From: Desulfobacterales bacterium
Lineage (GTDB): Bacteria > Desulfobacterota > Desulfobacteria > Desulfobacterales > JAFDCJ01
Reading direction: 5' to 3'
Length of the DNA: 9,482 nucleotides
Assembly: GCA_020345785.1 (NCBI GenBank)
Contig: CP070771.1
Location: forward strand, 829,785-839,266
Shown here: one piece after another, positions 1 through 7,479 of the stretch
Layout: each line of letters starts with the position of its first letter
Position numbering within the stretch: position 1 is the first letter of the stretch
Notes under the pieces: model-generated
What the model saw: only the letters and a program-made list of their open reading frames with translations
What the model was told of the DNA's origin: nothing
Database searches by the model: none
Position numbers and translations under genes: made by a program

Positions 1-3000
1 AAAATCTGGCACTTCTGATTAACGGAGAAATGGCGTCCATTCCAACTGATGACATTCAGTTGCTGGTCGAGAATCTGAACGAGGTGGTCGAGATTAAAGG
101 TAACACCCTGGATAAACAGATCCTGTTTCAAACCGAGCCGGGATTACGTGGGGATGAACAGGCTTGGCGCTTGAATATCATGGATGCCAGAGGGAAAGTT
201 GTCCGCACCCTGAGTGGCAAGGGTTCGCTGCCAAATACGATCCGTTGGAATGGTTGGCTAGATAATCAGCAAACGGTAAAAGGCGGCGAAATTTACCAGT
301 ACCAGATGGTGGTAGAATATGCCGATGGCAGTCAGGCCACCAGTGCCCGCAAGCTTTTCGGCATCAACCAGACGACCGCAATTTTCCTTAATCTCACCGG
401 CGAGGCGTTCATTACCGATTCGGCCGAGCTCAGTCCGAAGGCCAAGGAAATTTTAAAGGAAACTGCAGCCGTTCTGAGAAAATATGCCAAAGAGAAAGTT
501 ATTATCGAGGGCCATACGGACTCCGTGGGTAGCGATGAGTATAACATAGATTTATCCCGCAGAAGAGCCGAGTCCGCCTTGACCTATCTCGTAAACGAGG
601 AGCGGTTGCCTCAAGAGCGGTTTGTGGTCCGCTGGTACGGGGAATCCCGTCCGCTGGCAAGCAATGAATACGCTGAGACACGCGCCCTGAATCGCCGCAT
701 TGAGATAAAGGGTCAGGTCGATGATCTTAAACGGTCAAAGCTTTACGATCAATATCGCACGAAACCGTCGGTAAAGATCAATGGTGAGCCGGTAAAGGTG
801 GATTCGAATGGGCGATTCTCTCTCGAGGTGGCGGATAAATCGGTCAAACAGTTCGAAATCGAAGTGATCAATGTGCGTGGCCAATCCTATAAAACAACCA
901 TTGACGTACCCACTGTTGAAATCTTAAATCGCGAAGATAAAATCCTGCTGCCCTATGGAGGCACCGCAGCTGGATATAAGACCGGCGGGACTTCGACGGC
1001 CCAGACGCCGGATGAGCAGAAGCCTTTGGTAACATATGATTTGCTCGCTAAAACCGAGCCGGGCAATTCCGTTGAAATTGACGGCGCGTCGATCCCGGTG
1101 ATGACCGATGGGACCTTTCAAACGACCCTCTCTCTGAAAAGAGGAAATAATCCCTTCGGCCTTCTGGTTCGCAATCCTGCCGGCATCTCCCGCATCGTCA
1201 ACCTGATGGTTACCGTAAACGATCAGGATGAAGACGGCAAGCTGCTTCTGGCAACCGGACCCGCTCCCAATTTACTGGTTGAATTGCCTCCGAAGGGGGT
1301 TCCGCTAACCAGCCACCAGTTAACCGTTTCAGGAGCAACGGATCTGGAAAATCAGGTTTTTATCAATGATAAACCGGTGAAAGTTGAAATCAATGGGCAT
1401 TTTTCCACAATGGTAAATTTGCCGAAAGGGAAAAGCCTGCTAAACATTAAAGCCGTCAATCCGGAAGGACACATCAGTGTAATCTCCAGAGAAGTTGAAG
1501 TAAAGGATACCCAGTTGTTCTTCCTGGCATTTGTTGACGGAAAAATTGAGAATCTGTGGGGGGATGGTTTCATTGAAGGTGCCGGAATGGATCATGACAG
1601 TGAGTTTTTCACCGAAGGAAGAATAGCCTTTTACCTGAAGGGCGTTATCAAGGGCAAATACCTGATTACAGCAGCCTTGGATACCGGAACCGATGAATTT
1701 GATAAATTGTTCGAGGATCTGGATGACAGAGAAAATGATCGTCTCTTAACCAACCTTGATCCTGATAAAATTTATCCCGTCTACGGGGACTCCAGTACGG
1801 TGGTGTACGATACGGACAGCCAGGGTAAGCTCTACCTGGCGCTGGATAGCGACGATCTGCATCTACTGTTAGGCAATTATGCTTTAAATCTAAATGATAC
1901 CGAGCTTGCCGCTTATCAGCGAACGCTGTATGGAGCACGGCTATCTTATCAATCCGTCTCGCAAACCCAATATGGTCAACCCAACACCAAAATTGCAATC
2001 TTTGGTGCCGAGGTAGATCAGATTCCTATCACTGATGAATTGCGAGCAACCGGTGGCTCGCTGTATTACCTGAGCCATCGTGAAGTCATCGAAGGCAGTG
2101 AGCAGGTTACCATCGTTATCCGGGACAAAAATACCGGACTGATTCTGGCGCGCAAGCCGCAAGAACAAAATGTCGACTACACGATTAAATACGACGGCGG
2201 CCGCATATTGTTTACGCGGCCGATTTCCAGTTTTGTTGAAGATGATACCCTGATTAATCAGGATCTTTTGCCGGGCAGTAAAGTCTTCATCCAGGTAGAC
2301 TATGAAGCCCGCGAAGATCTATTTGACAATACCGCCGCGGGTGGCCATATCCGGCAGCAAATCGGAGATCACGTTGCTGTCGGCGGCACTTACGTTAAAG
2401 ATGAATTGAGTACCGGCGAGTATGAGCTTCAAGCAGTGGATGCCGAGATTCGTCTCGGTAAAAATACGCGTTTGATTGCAGAGTATGCCCGCAGCGACGG
2501 CACGGACGCTCAAATATTCGTCAGTGACGACGGCGGTATCACCTTCTCCGAATCTGCGCCTAGCGGATTCCATCAAGGAGATGCATGGAAAGCGGCGGTA
2601 GAATTGGATGTCGGTGAATGGTTCGGCTCGCCGGATCGGTACCAGATCGGCGGCTATTATAAGCGACTGGAGCCCGGGTTTTTCACCAGTCGTAATTTCT
2701 CGGAGGAAGGAACCGAAAAAAGCGGATTGAATATGTCGCTTGAGCTTACAGCCAAAGATAAGATTCACGCACGGTTTGATCGGCTGGAAACGGATGCCAC
2801 CAGCTTGAGCGATGAGACCAAAACGGATATCGGCACGCTACAGTGGATCCATGACCACGGCTGGTGGAGCCTGACCGGTGAATACCAGTACCGTGATTCT
2901 GAAGACCAAACAACAGATTCCGCCGATTCGGACCAATATGCTGCGGCCAGGCTGACGGTAAACCCGATCGATACCCTGACGGTCAAAGCTGAACACCAAC

Positions 3001-4115
3001 AAACGATAACGGGTGCTGAAAACGACCAAACCACCCTTGGAGTTGAATACCAGATTCATCCGTCTCTGGCCTTAGAGGCCAGCGCTAAGACAGCTACGGA
3101 TGGCCAAGCAGCCTGGGGTGGCGCAATTCTGACGCTGGGAGATAAGCGTTTTTATCTGACCGAACGCCTGGTCGATGACAAGGCCGGTCGCTCGACGGCC
3201 ACCGTGCTCGGTGCCGAATCACCGATGGGGGCTTCCGGTAAAGTTTACTCCGAATATCAATGGGAACACTCAGAGAAAAAAGATTTGAACAAATCCGTGC
3301 TGGGAGCCCGACAGCAATGGGAAGTTACCGAGGGATTGAAAGTTGATTTGTCTGGCGAATACAGCTCGGCCGATTCAGATCCTGAGGATAGCAGTCATTT
3401 AACAATCTCCTCAGGCCTTTCCTATGCTCATCCGGCGGGATTCAAATTCACCACCCGCAATGAGATACGCCAAGAAACCGGTGAGGATGAGTTCACCCAA
3501 TTTCTGACCAGCAACTTTGCGGAAATAAAATTGAATCCCGACTTTACGGCCCTGGGCAAGTTCCGTTACAGCGAAACCATTGACGATGATACGGATGAAA
3601 CCGCAGCTGATTTTACTGAATTCAGCATCGGCCTGGCCTTCCGGCCCGTGGCCTATGACAGGTTTAATGCGCTGGCCAAGTATACCCTGCTGTTTCAAGA
3701 GGGACCCCAGGAACTTGGTGAAGAGGAAATCTTTAGACCAAAGACCCAGGTGGCCTCCATAGACTTTTCTTTGGATGTTACCCGCTGGCTTGAATGGGTT
3801 GAAAAGGGCGCCTTCAAGATCAATGAGGAAGAGATTGCCGGTATGCCAGACCAGACTACCAATACTTATCTTTGGATTAACCGGCTGAATTTCAATATCT
3901 GGAAAGATTTCGACCTGGGCGTTGAATACCGCATGCTGTTTCAGCCGGAGGCTGATGATAACCGGCAGGGCTTTCTGACCGAGCTGATGTGGGAACCGGT
4001 GGATCATTTTCGAGTCGGTGTCGGATATAACTTCACTGACTTTTCCGACAACGAGTTCTCAAACAATGATTACTCCTCGCATGGATTGTTTATGCGGTTC
4101 CAGGCAACGTTTTAA
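1..4115 (+). CDS. Large OmpA-domain / Ig-like outer-membrane beta-barrel protein (5' partial)
   Basis: The frame is open from the first complete codon at position 3, and nothing after the ATG at 30 resembles a signal peptide, so the true start lies upstream. Numbering from that ATG gives 1361 residues. Residues about 28-105 resemble a FlgD-type Ig fold (W-N-G-W followed by a G-x-x-Y-x-Y strand). Residues 119-228 are an OmpA-like peptidoglycan-binding domain with GHTD, N-x-x-L-S-x-R-R-A and N-R-R-I-E-I; D164 and R179 align with the diaminopimelate-binding Asp and Arg of OmpA. Three Ig-like modules follow (about 246-293, 335-395, 428-492), then a conserved-looking segment (about 496-765, including YPVYGDSST and an LLLGNY-type strand). 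Residues 770-1361 alternate aromatic/hydrophobic and polar residues with acidic loops, as beta-barrel strands do. The protein ends in a terminal Phe after GLFMRFQAT, like a BAM-recognition strand. Likely role: outer-membrane protein tethered to peptidoglycan; its ligand or cargo is unknown. The domain calls are confident, the function is not. Confidence 0.88.
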   Translation, partial: NLALLINGEMASIPTDDIQLLVENLNEVVEIKGNTLDKQILFQTEPGLRGDEQAWRLNIMDARGKVVRTLSGKGSLPNTIRWNGWLDNQQTVKGGEIYQYQMVVEYADGSQATSARKLFGINQTTAIFLNLTGEAFITDSAELSPKAKEILKETAAVLRKYAKEKVIIEGHTDSVGSDEYNIDLSRRRAESALTYLVNEERLPQERFVVRWYGESRPLASNEYAETRALNRRIEIKGQVDDLKRSKLYDQYRTKPSVKINGEPVKVDSNGRFSLEVADKSVKQFEIEVINVRGQSYKTTIDVPTVEILNREDKILLPYGGTAAGYKTGGTSTAQTPDEQKPLVTYDLLAKTEPGNSVEIDGASIPVMTDGTFQTTLSLKRGNNPFGLLVRNPAGISRIVNLMVTVNDQDEDGKLLLATGPAPNLLVELPPKGVPLTSHQLTVSGATDLENQVFINDKPVKVEINGHFSTMVNLPKGKSLLNIKAVNPEGHISVISREVEVKDTQLFFLAFVDGKIENLWGDGFIEGAGMDHDSEFFTEGRIAFYLKGVIKGKYLITAALDTGTDEFDKLFEDLDDRENDRLLTNLDPDKIYPVYGDSSTVVYDTDSQGKLYLALDSDDLHLLLGNYALNLNDTELAAYQRTLYGARLSYQSVSQTQYGQPNTKIAIFGAEVDQIPITDELRATGGSLYYLSHREVIEGSEQVTIVIRDKNTGLILARKPQEQNVDYTIKYDGGRILFTRPISSFVEDDTLINQDLLPGSKVFIQVDYEAREDLFDNTAAGGHIRQQIGDHVAVGGTYVKDELSTGEYELQAVDAEIRLGKNTRLIAEYARSDGTDAQIFVSDDGGITFSESAPSGFHQGDAWKAAVELDVGEWFGSPDRYQIGGYYKRLEPGFFTSRNFSEEGTEKSGLNMSLELTAKDKIHARFDRLETDATSLSDETKTDIGTLQWIHDHGWWSLTGEYQYRDSEDQTTDSADSDQYAAARLTVNPIDTLTVKAEHQQTITGAENDQTTLGVEYQIHPSLALEASAKTATDGQAAWGGAILTLGDKRFYLTERLVDDKAGRSTATVLGAESPMGASGKVYSEYQWEHSEKKDLNKSVLGARQQWEVTEGLKVDLSGEYSSADSDPEDSSHLTISSGLSYAHPAGFKFTTRNEIRQETGEDEFTQFLTSNFAEIKLNPDFTALGKFRYSETIDDDTDETAADFTEFSIGLAFRPVAYDRFNALAKYTLLFQEGPQELGEEEIFRPKTQVASIDFSLDVTRWLEWVEKGAFKINEEEIAGMPDQTTNTYLWINRLNFNIWKDFDLGVEYRMLFQPEADDNRQGFLTELMWEPVDHFRVGVGYNFTDFSDNEFSNNDYSSHGLFMRFQATF

Positions 4116-4121
4116 AATTCG

Positions 4122-4130
4122 TGATATACT
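4122..4130 (+). promoter_or_regulatory. Candidate extended -10 promoter element
   Basis: The sequence TGATATACT fits an extended -10 (TGn followed by TATACT, one mismatch to TATAAT). It lies just after the stop codon of the barrel-protein gene and about 50 bases before the FecR-like start codon. The -35 region is poor (about 3 of 6 matches at an 18-base spacing), as is tolerated for extended -10 promoters. It could give the FecR-like gene, kinase and diguanylate cyclase their own transcript. This is a sequence match only, and sigma-factor preferences of this organism are unknown. Confidence 0.35.
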
Positions 4131-4150
4131 AGACAATACCCGTCGTCGAA

Positions 4151-4160
4151 CTATCGATAG
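4151..4160. promoter_or_regulatory. 10-bp perfect palindrome CTATCGATAG, possible operator
   Basis: CTATCGATAG is its own reverse complement. It sits about 20 bases downstream of the candidate -10 element and 18 bases before the FecR-like start codon, where a repressor site could act. The symmetry does not extend outward (A at 4150, G at 4161). A 10-bp palindrome can occur by chance, so the regulatory reading is weak. Confidence 0.22.
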
Positions 4161-4178
4161 GCACAGGCAACGAAAACC

Positions 4179-5492
4179 ATGTTCAGCAGTCGCTTAAAAA
4201 AAATAATGAAACGAATCATTGAAGGAATTGTGGCGATTCTTCTCGTGCTGCTTTTCTTCTCGGTTATTCTTTCCCTGCTAAATGCCCTTTTTCCCTCGGG
4301 TACCAGTCTCAGGGAAATAATCGTCCGCCAGAAGTCTGCGGGCTCAGTGGACGCGTTCAAGCAAAACAGCCGTGAATTCGAACTCAGCTACAGCAGTGAG
4401 GGATCAGATTCAGGGTCATCTGAAGACTCGGCTGCGGTGCTGAGCTGGACACGTAACACAGTGAAAAGCAAGCGGGCTGCCGAGATTGCCTGGGAAGCGG
4501 CCAAAGTAGGTAACCTGTTGTATGATCGTGACGCCGTGCAAACGTTCAGTCGGTCTGCAGCAGAAATTCAGTTTGATGAAAACAACACGCTCAGCATGGG
4601 ACCCAATTCGCTGATGATTATCAAGCGTCTGACACATGATCCGTCGCTTCGCGAAAAACGTTCATTTATGGTTTTGGTGGATGGCGAACTGAGGGGAATG
4701 CTGGCACAGTCAGGCCAGGAATCCGTTTATCTGGAAATTGATACCCCCGGCGCAAAGCTGCGTACCCAAAGCGGCCCCGGCGATTCGGCTCCGGTTGATT
4801 TCAAATTATCCGTAAACCCGGACAAATCCTCAACAATCGCAGTCTACCAGGGCTCTGCCAAAATCACAGCCCAGGGTCAAACCGTGACGGTCAATGCCAA
4901 TCAGTCAACCGTCGTGGCCTTAAACCAGGCACCCCTTGACCCCCGAGATTTGCCTGATACAGTTCAACTGAAATCACCGCTGAGTACCAGTCGATTTTAC
5001 TATCGCGACCTACCACCCAAAATACAATTTGCCTGGCAGACTCAGCCGAATGCGACCGGTTATCATTTTGTTCTGGCAAGAGACTCCTTCTTCCACGACA
5101 TCATCACGGACGATCATTTTTCAGAATCGCAATTCAGCCATGGCAACCTCAAAGAGGGAATCTATTTCTGGAAAGTCAGCGCAATGCAAGAAACTATCGA
5201 GGGTTTATTTAGCGAAAATCGCAGATTCCGGGTTGAACAGGATCAAACCGCCCCGGAGCTTTCCGTTCACTTCCCACCCCGTACGATATACAATGAACTT
5301 TATACGCTGCGCGGGAAAACAGAGCCCGGTGCTCGTGTTTTTGTGGGAGGTAAACGCATAAAAACCTCCCAGACCGGAAAATTCGAATACCAATTGAAAC
5401 TGAGCTTGGGAATTAACGTTATTGTGGTCGAGGCGTATGACGCCGTCAACAACGTTGCCTATCGTTCACAACGCGTCAATCGGAAGATTTAG
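4179..5492 (+). CDS. FecR-domain periplasmic protein with N-terminal membrane anchor and C-terminal Ig-like module
   Basis: The protein has 437 residues. Residues 1-12 are short and basic, and residues 13-37 form one strongly hydrophobic segment, so it is probably a signal-anchored inner-membrane protein facing the periplasm. Residues about 105-235 match the FecR-domain pattern (a G-x-L-x-x-x-D-A-V-x-T-F start, then a strand with L-S-M-G-P-N-S, then V-x-x-G-S-A-K-I). Residues about 275-352 look like a beta-sandwich (W-x-x-x-P-x-A-T-G-Y with G-I-Y-F-W-K-V), as in fibronectin-III-like regions. Residues 375-427 are an Ig-like module beginning KTEPGARV, resembling one in the upstream barrel protein. 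Unlike true FecR it has no cytoplasmic anti-sigma portion, and no sigma factor or TonB receptor lies nearby, so iron-citrate regulation is not implied. The ATG at 4179 is taken as the start; an in-frame ATG at 4206 would still keep the anchor. The ribosome-binding site is weak (AGG, 11 bases upstream). It likely acts as an envelope scaffold or accessory to the kinase 12-18 bases downstream. Confidence 0.85.
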   Translation: MFSSRLKKIMKRIIEGIVAILLVLLFFSVILSLLNALFPSGTSLREIIVRQKSAGSVDAFKQNSREFELSYSSEGSDSGSSEDSAAVLSWTRNTVKSKRAAEIAWEAAKVGNLLYDRDAVQTFSRSAAEIQFDENNTLSMGPNSLMIIKRLTHDPSLREKRSFMVLVDGELRGMLAQSGQESVYLEIDTPGAKLRTQSGPGDSAPVDFKLSVNPDKSSTIAVYQGSAKITAQGQTVTVNANQSTVVALNQAPLDPRDLPDTVQLKSPLSTSRFYYRDLPPKIQFAWQTQPNATGYHFVLARDSFFHDIITDDHFSESQFSHGNLKEGIYFWKVSAMQETIEGLFSENRRFRVEQDQTAPELSVHFPPRTIYNELYTLRGKTEPGARVFVGGKRIKTSQTGKFEYQLKLSLGINVIVVEAYDAVNNVAYRSQRVNRKI

Positions 5493-5498
5493 CGTCAA

Positions 5499-5503
5499 AA
5501 GGA
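5499..5503 (+). promoter_or_regulatory. Ribosome binding site AAGGA that selects the kinase start
   Basis: AAGGA lies 7 bases before the ATG at 5511 but only 1 base before the ATG at 5505, so the downstream ATG is the better start. The short gap to the FecR-like stop codon suggests that the two genes share a transcript. Confidence 0.55.
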
Positions 5504-5510
5504 AATGAAT

Positions 5511-7418
5511 ATGCTGGATAGAATACGATTTCCAATACGATTCAAAATCTTAATTGCACTGCTGCTGGTAATTACGGCCGTAGTAAGCATCATTACATTT
5601 ATGATGGCCAATCTGTTTCATAAGGACAAGTCGGCCTACATTCATGACCTCACCTCGGAAATGGCGATGCACACAGCATCAGAGACCCGAGCAATGCTGG
5701 TCGGATACCAGGAACGCATCCAGGTATTCACGCGGCTGATGTTCGAAAAGGATTTGGCTCACAACCAAAAAACACGGCTGTTAAAGCAGCTATTTGAGGA
5801 TTTTCAGGAATTTGTCGCGATCACCCTGTATGTCAATGGCGAGGAGCTGGCTACGGTTTATGATGCAAAAACTCTGGAGACTTCCGGGCAAACAAAAGAA
5901 AGCCTGCTTACCCATCGCAGTCAACATCCACTGCCGTTCGATCTCGTTAAGACTAAAGGAATATACGTCGCCAACTCGACGTTATCCAAGCGCCTTCCAA
6001 CACTTACGCTGGCGATCCCACATATGGTGCAAAATGAAGAAGGCAGCCTTGCGGTGGTGGCTGCAGTGATTCGGATAGACGGTCTCCAGCGCCTGGCCAC
6101 ACGTTCCAAAGTGTTTACCACATTTATCGTGGATGACGCAGGTATTCCTTTAGCCCACAGCGATATGCAAAAGGTCATTGAGCTCAGGCCGGTGGAATGG
6201 ATTTCAGGCTCAGCACGCCTGCAGGAAAATCAAAGCCACGGAACCACCCTGGAATACGAACAGGATGGCATTCAGATGGTCGGCGGCTTGGCGCGCGTCG
6301 AATCCAGTGGTCTGATGGCGGGGGTTGAGATCCCTAAGTCAGCTGCTTATCTGGCGGCACGAGAATTACTGAACAATCTGATCATTGTTTCGCTGGTTCT
6401 CCTGATTATCTCGGTAATTCTGAGCATGTTTGGATCCCGCTTAATTACCCGGCCGCTCGAGCGATTGTCCAATGCGACCCAGGTCGTGGCTCAAGGCAAG
6501 TTCGATATTCAACTGAGCTCTTCATCACGGGATGAAATCGCGGATTTGTCTCGATCGTTTAATCAAATGGCGTCAGGGCTCGATTCACGAGAAAAAGCAC
6601 TGAAAAATGCCCAAGCCGCTTTAATTCAATCCGAGAAGATGGCCGCCTTTGGTCAGTTAGGGGCTGGAATCGCCCATGAAGTCAAAAATCCGCTGGCCGG
6701 AATCCTCGGGCTTACCCAGCTGTCAATGCGCAAAATTGAGAAAGCCAGTCCCTTATACAAAAATCTAACCATCATTGAAAAAGAAACCAACCGCTGTACA
6801 ACAATCATTCAAAACCTTTTAAAATTTGCGCGACAGGAGAAAGTGGCCTTCGAGTTGGTAGAAATAAACCGGGTTGCGGAAGATGCCATGGCTATCGTAG
6901 AACACCAGTTAGAAATGCATAAGATAAAATTAAACCACGATCTGGCGCCGAAGCTCCCCAAGATAGCCGGCAATCCTAACCAACTTCAGCAGGTGCTGAT
7001 CAATCTCATGATCAATGCCCAACAGGCAATGCAGGGCTGCTCTGGTGAGGTAACCGTGACGACTTCCAACCAGAATTCCGGGATGATTCACGTCTGTGTC
7101 AGAGACACCGGCCCCGGAATACCCGAAGATCTGCAGGCAAAAATATTTGAACCTTTTTTTACCACCAAAGAGGTAGGCAAAGGCACCGGATTGGGGCTTT
7201 CAGTGAGCTACGGAATTGTCAAGGAACATAAAGGCAATATTCGTGTGGCAAGCTCACCGGGCAAGGGAACGGAATTTAGGATTAGTTTGCCGGTCGCCAG
7301 CCTGAAGGTGGTCTGCCCGAAGTGTGGACAAAAATACAACATTAAGCGAGATTACGTGGGCCATGCAACTAACTGCAAAAAGTGTGGAAGTAATTTTAAG
7401 ATAGACGATGAGGTATGA
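5511..7418 (+). CDS. Sensor histidine kinase: Cache-like sensor, HAMP, HisKA, HATPase, C-terminal zinc ribbon
   Basis: Residues are numbered from the ATG at 5505; translation probably starts at 5511 (see the ribosome binding site). A first membrane helix spans about 14-37 and a second about 290-310. The roughly 250 residues between them look like a Cache-type extracytoplasmic sensor. HAMP covers about 310-362, followed by a short coiled linker. HisKA contains the phospho-acceptor H391 in HEVKNPL. The ATPase domain shows the N box (N500-N504 region), G1 box DTGPGIP (534-540), FEPFFTTK and G2 box GKGTGLGL (558-565). After the normal end of the ATPase domain come about 37 extra residues with C604-x2-C607 and C624-x2-C627, an MJ0042-type zinc ribbon. 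The catalytic set is complete, so it should be an active kinase. The neighbouring REC-GGDEF protein is the obvious phosphotransfer partner. The ligand cannot be read from the sequence. The domain architecture is secure; the Cache subtype (double or single) is not. Confidence 0.93.
   Translation: MLDRIRFPIRFKILIALLLVITAVVSIITFMMANLFHKDKSAYIHDLTSEMAMHTASETRAMLVGYQERIQVFTRLMFEKDLAHNQKTRLLKQLFEDFQEFVAITLYVNGEELATVYDAKTLETSGQTKESLLTHRSQHPLPFDLVKTKGIYVANSTLSKRLPTLTLAIPHMVQNEEGSLAVVAAVIRIDGLQRLATRSKVFTTFIVDDAGIPLAHSDMQKVIELRPVEWISGSARLQENQSHGTTLEYEQDGIQMVGGLARVESSGLMAGVEIPKSAAYLAARELLNNLIIVSLVLLIISVILSMFGSRLITRPLERLSNATQVVAQGKFDIQLSSSSRDEIADLSRSFNQMASGLDSREKALKNAQAALIQSEKMAAFGQLGAGIAHEVKNPLAGILGLTQLSMRKIEKASPLYKNLTIIEKETNRCTTIIQNLLKFARQEKVAFELVEINRVAEDAMAIVEHQLEMHKIKLNHDLAPKLPKIAGNPNQLQQVLINLMINAQQAMQGCSGEVTVTTSNQNSGMIHVCVRDTGPGIPEDLQAKIFEPFFTTKEVGKGTGLGLSVSYGIVKEHKGNIRVASSPGKGTEFRISLPVASLKVVCPKCGQKYNIKRDYVGHATNCKKCGSNFKIDDEV
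7314..7415 (+). other. MJ0042-type zinc-ribbon extension at the kinase C terminus
   Basis: This segment encodes C-P-K-C-G-x-x-Y-x-I, a 12-residue stretch, then C-K-K-C-G-x-x-F-x-I. Four cysteines in two CxxC knuckles with this spacing are typical of the MJ0042/zinc-ribbon family, often found at the N terminus of delta-proteobacterial proteins. Here it follows directly after the HATPase domain ([10 protein letters not shown]). It is in frame and ends at the gene's own stop, so it is not a separate gene. It is expected to bind one zinc ion in the cytoplasm; the role is unknown (interaction, redox or metal sensing). Confidence 0.8.
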
Positions 7419-7448
7419 TGTTATCCGGATCAGAGGACGCCTTAAGAA

Positions 7449-7458
7449 GTATATATAC
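7449..7458. promoter_or_regulatory. 10-bp perfect palindrome GTATATATAC in the kinase-regulator gap
   Basis: GTATATATAC is self-complementary and lies in the 61-base gap between the kinase stop and the regulator start, immediately before the ribosome binding site. The TATATA core could also pass for a -10 box, but no credible -35 is present. It might be a weak operator, an internal promoter core, or chance alternation of A and T. Confidence 0.18.
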
Positions 7459-7460
7459 GA

Positions 7461-7468
7461 AAGGTAGG
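7461..7468 (+). promoter_or_regulatory. Ribosome binding site AAGGTAGG for the REC-GGDEF gene
   Basis: AAGGTAGG ends 11 bases before the ATG at 7480. A TTG at 7471 in the same frame lies only 2 bases after it, or 6 bases after its AAGG part, so TTG initiation is possible but less likely. The choice changes the protein by three residues only. Confidence 0.45.
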
Positions 7469-7479
7469 TTTTGCTCGTT

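Noticed and set aside
2319..2768. 149-codon open frame on the minus strand
   Set aside because: It overlaps the barrel-encoding region completely and has no recognisable motif or separate promoter.
3411..4007. 198-codon open frame on the minus strand
   Set aside because: It lies wholly inside the barrel-protein gene, its translation shows no recognisable domain, and the + strand frame has clear family motifs there. It is a shadow frame.
30..4115. TonB-dependent receptor
   Set aside because: A C-terminal barrel is likely, but I see no TonB box or canonical plug signature, and the N-terminal part is OmpA plus Ig-like modules.
4179..5492. Iron-citrate (FecR) regulator
   Set aside because: The FecR fold is present, but the cytoplasmic anti-sigma part, a sigma factor and a TonB-dependent receptor are all missing, so the iron-transport name was not used.
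7421..7457. Full sigma-70 promoter before the REC-GGDEF gene
   Set aside because: TATATA could serve as a -10 box, but no acceptable -35 hexamer is found at 16-18 bases upstream.
7471..7473. TTG start for the REC-GGDEF protein
   Set aside because: The ribosome binding site is too close (2 bases from its end), and an ATG nine bases later has workable spacing; the receiver domain is complete from either.
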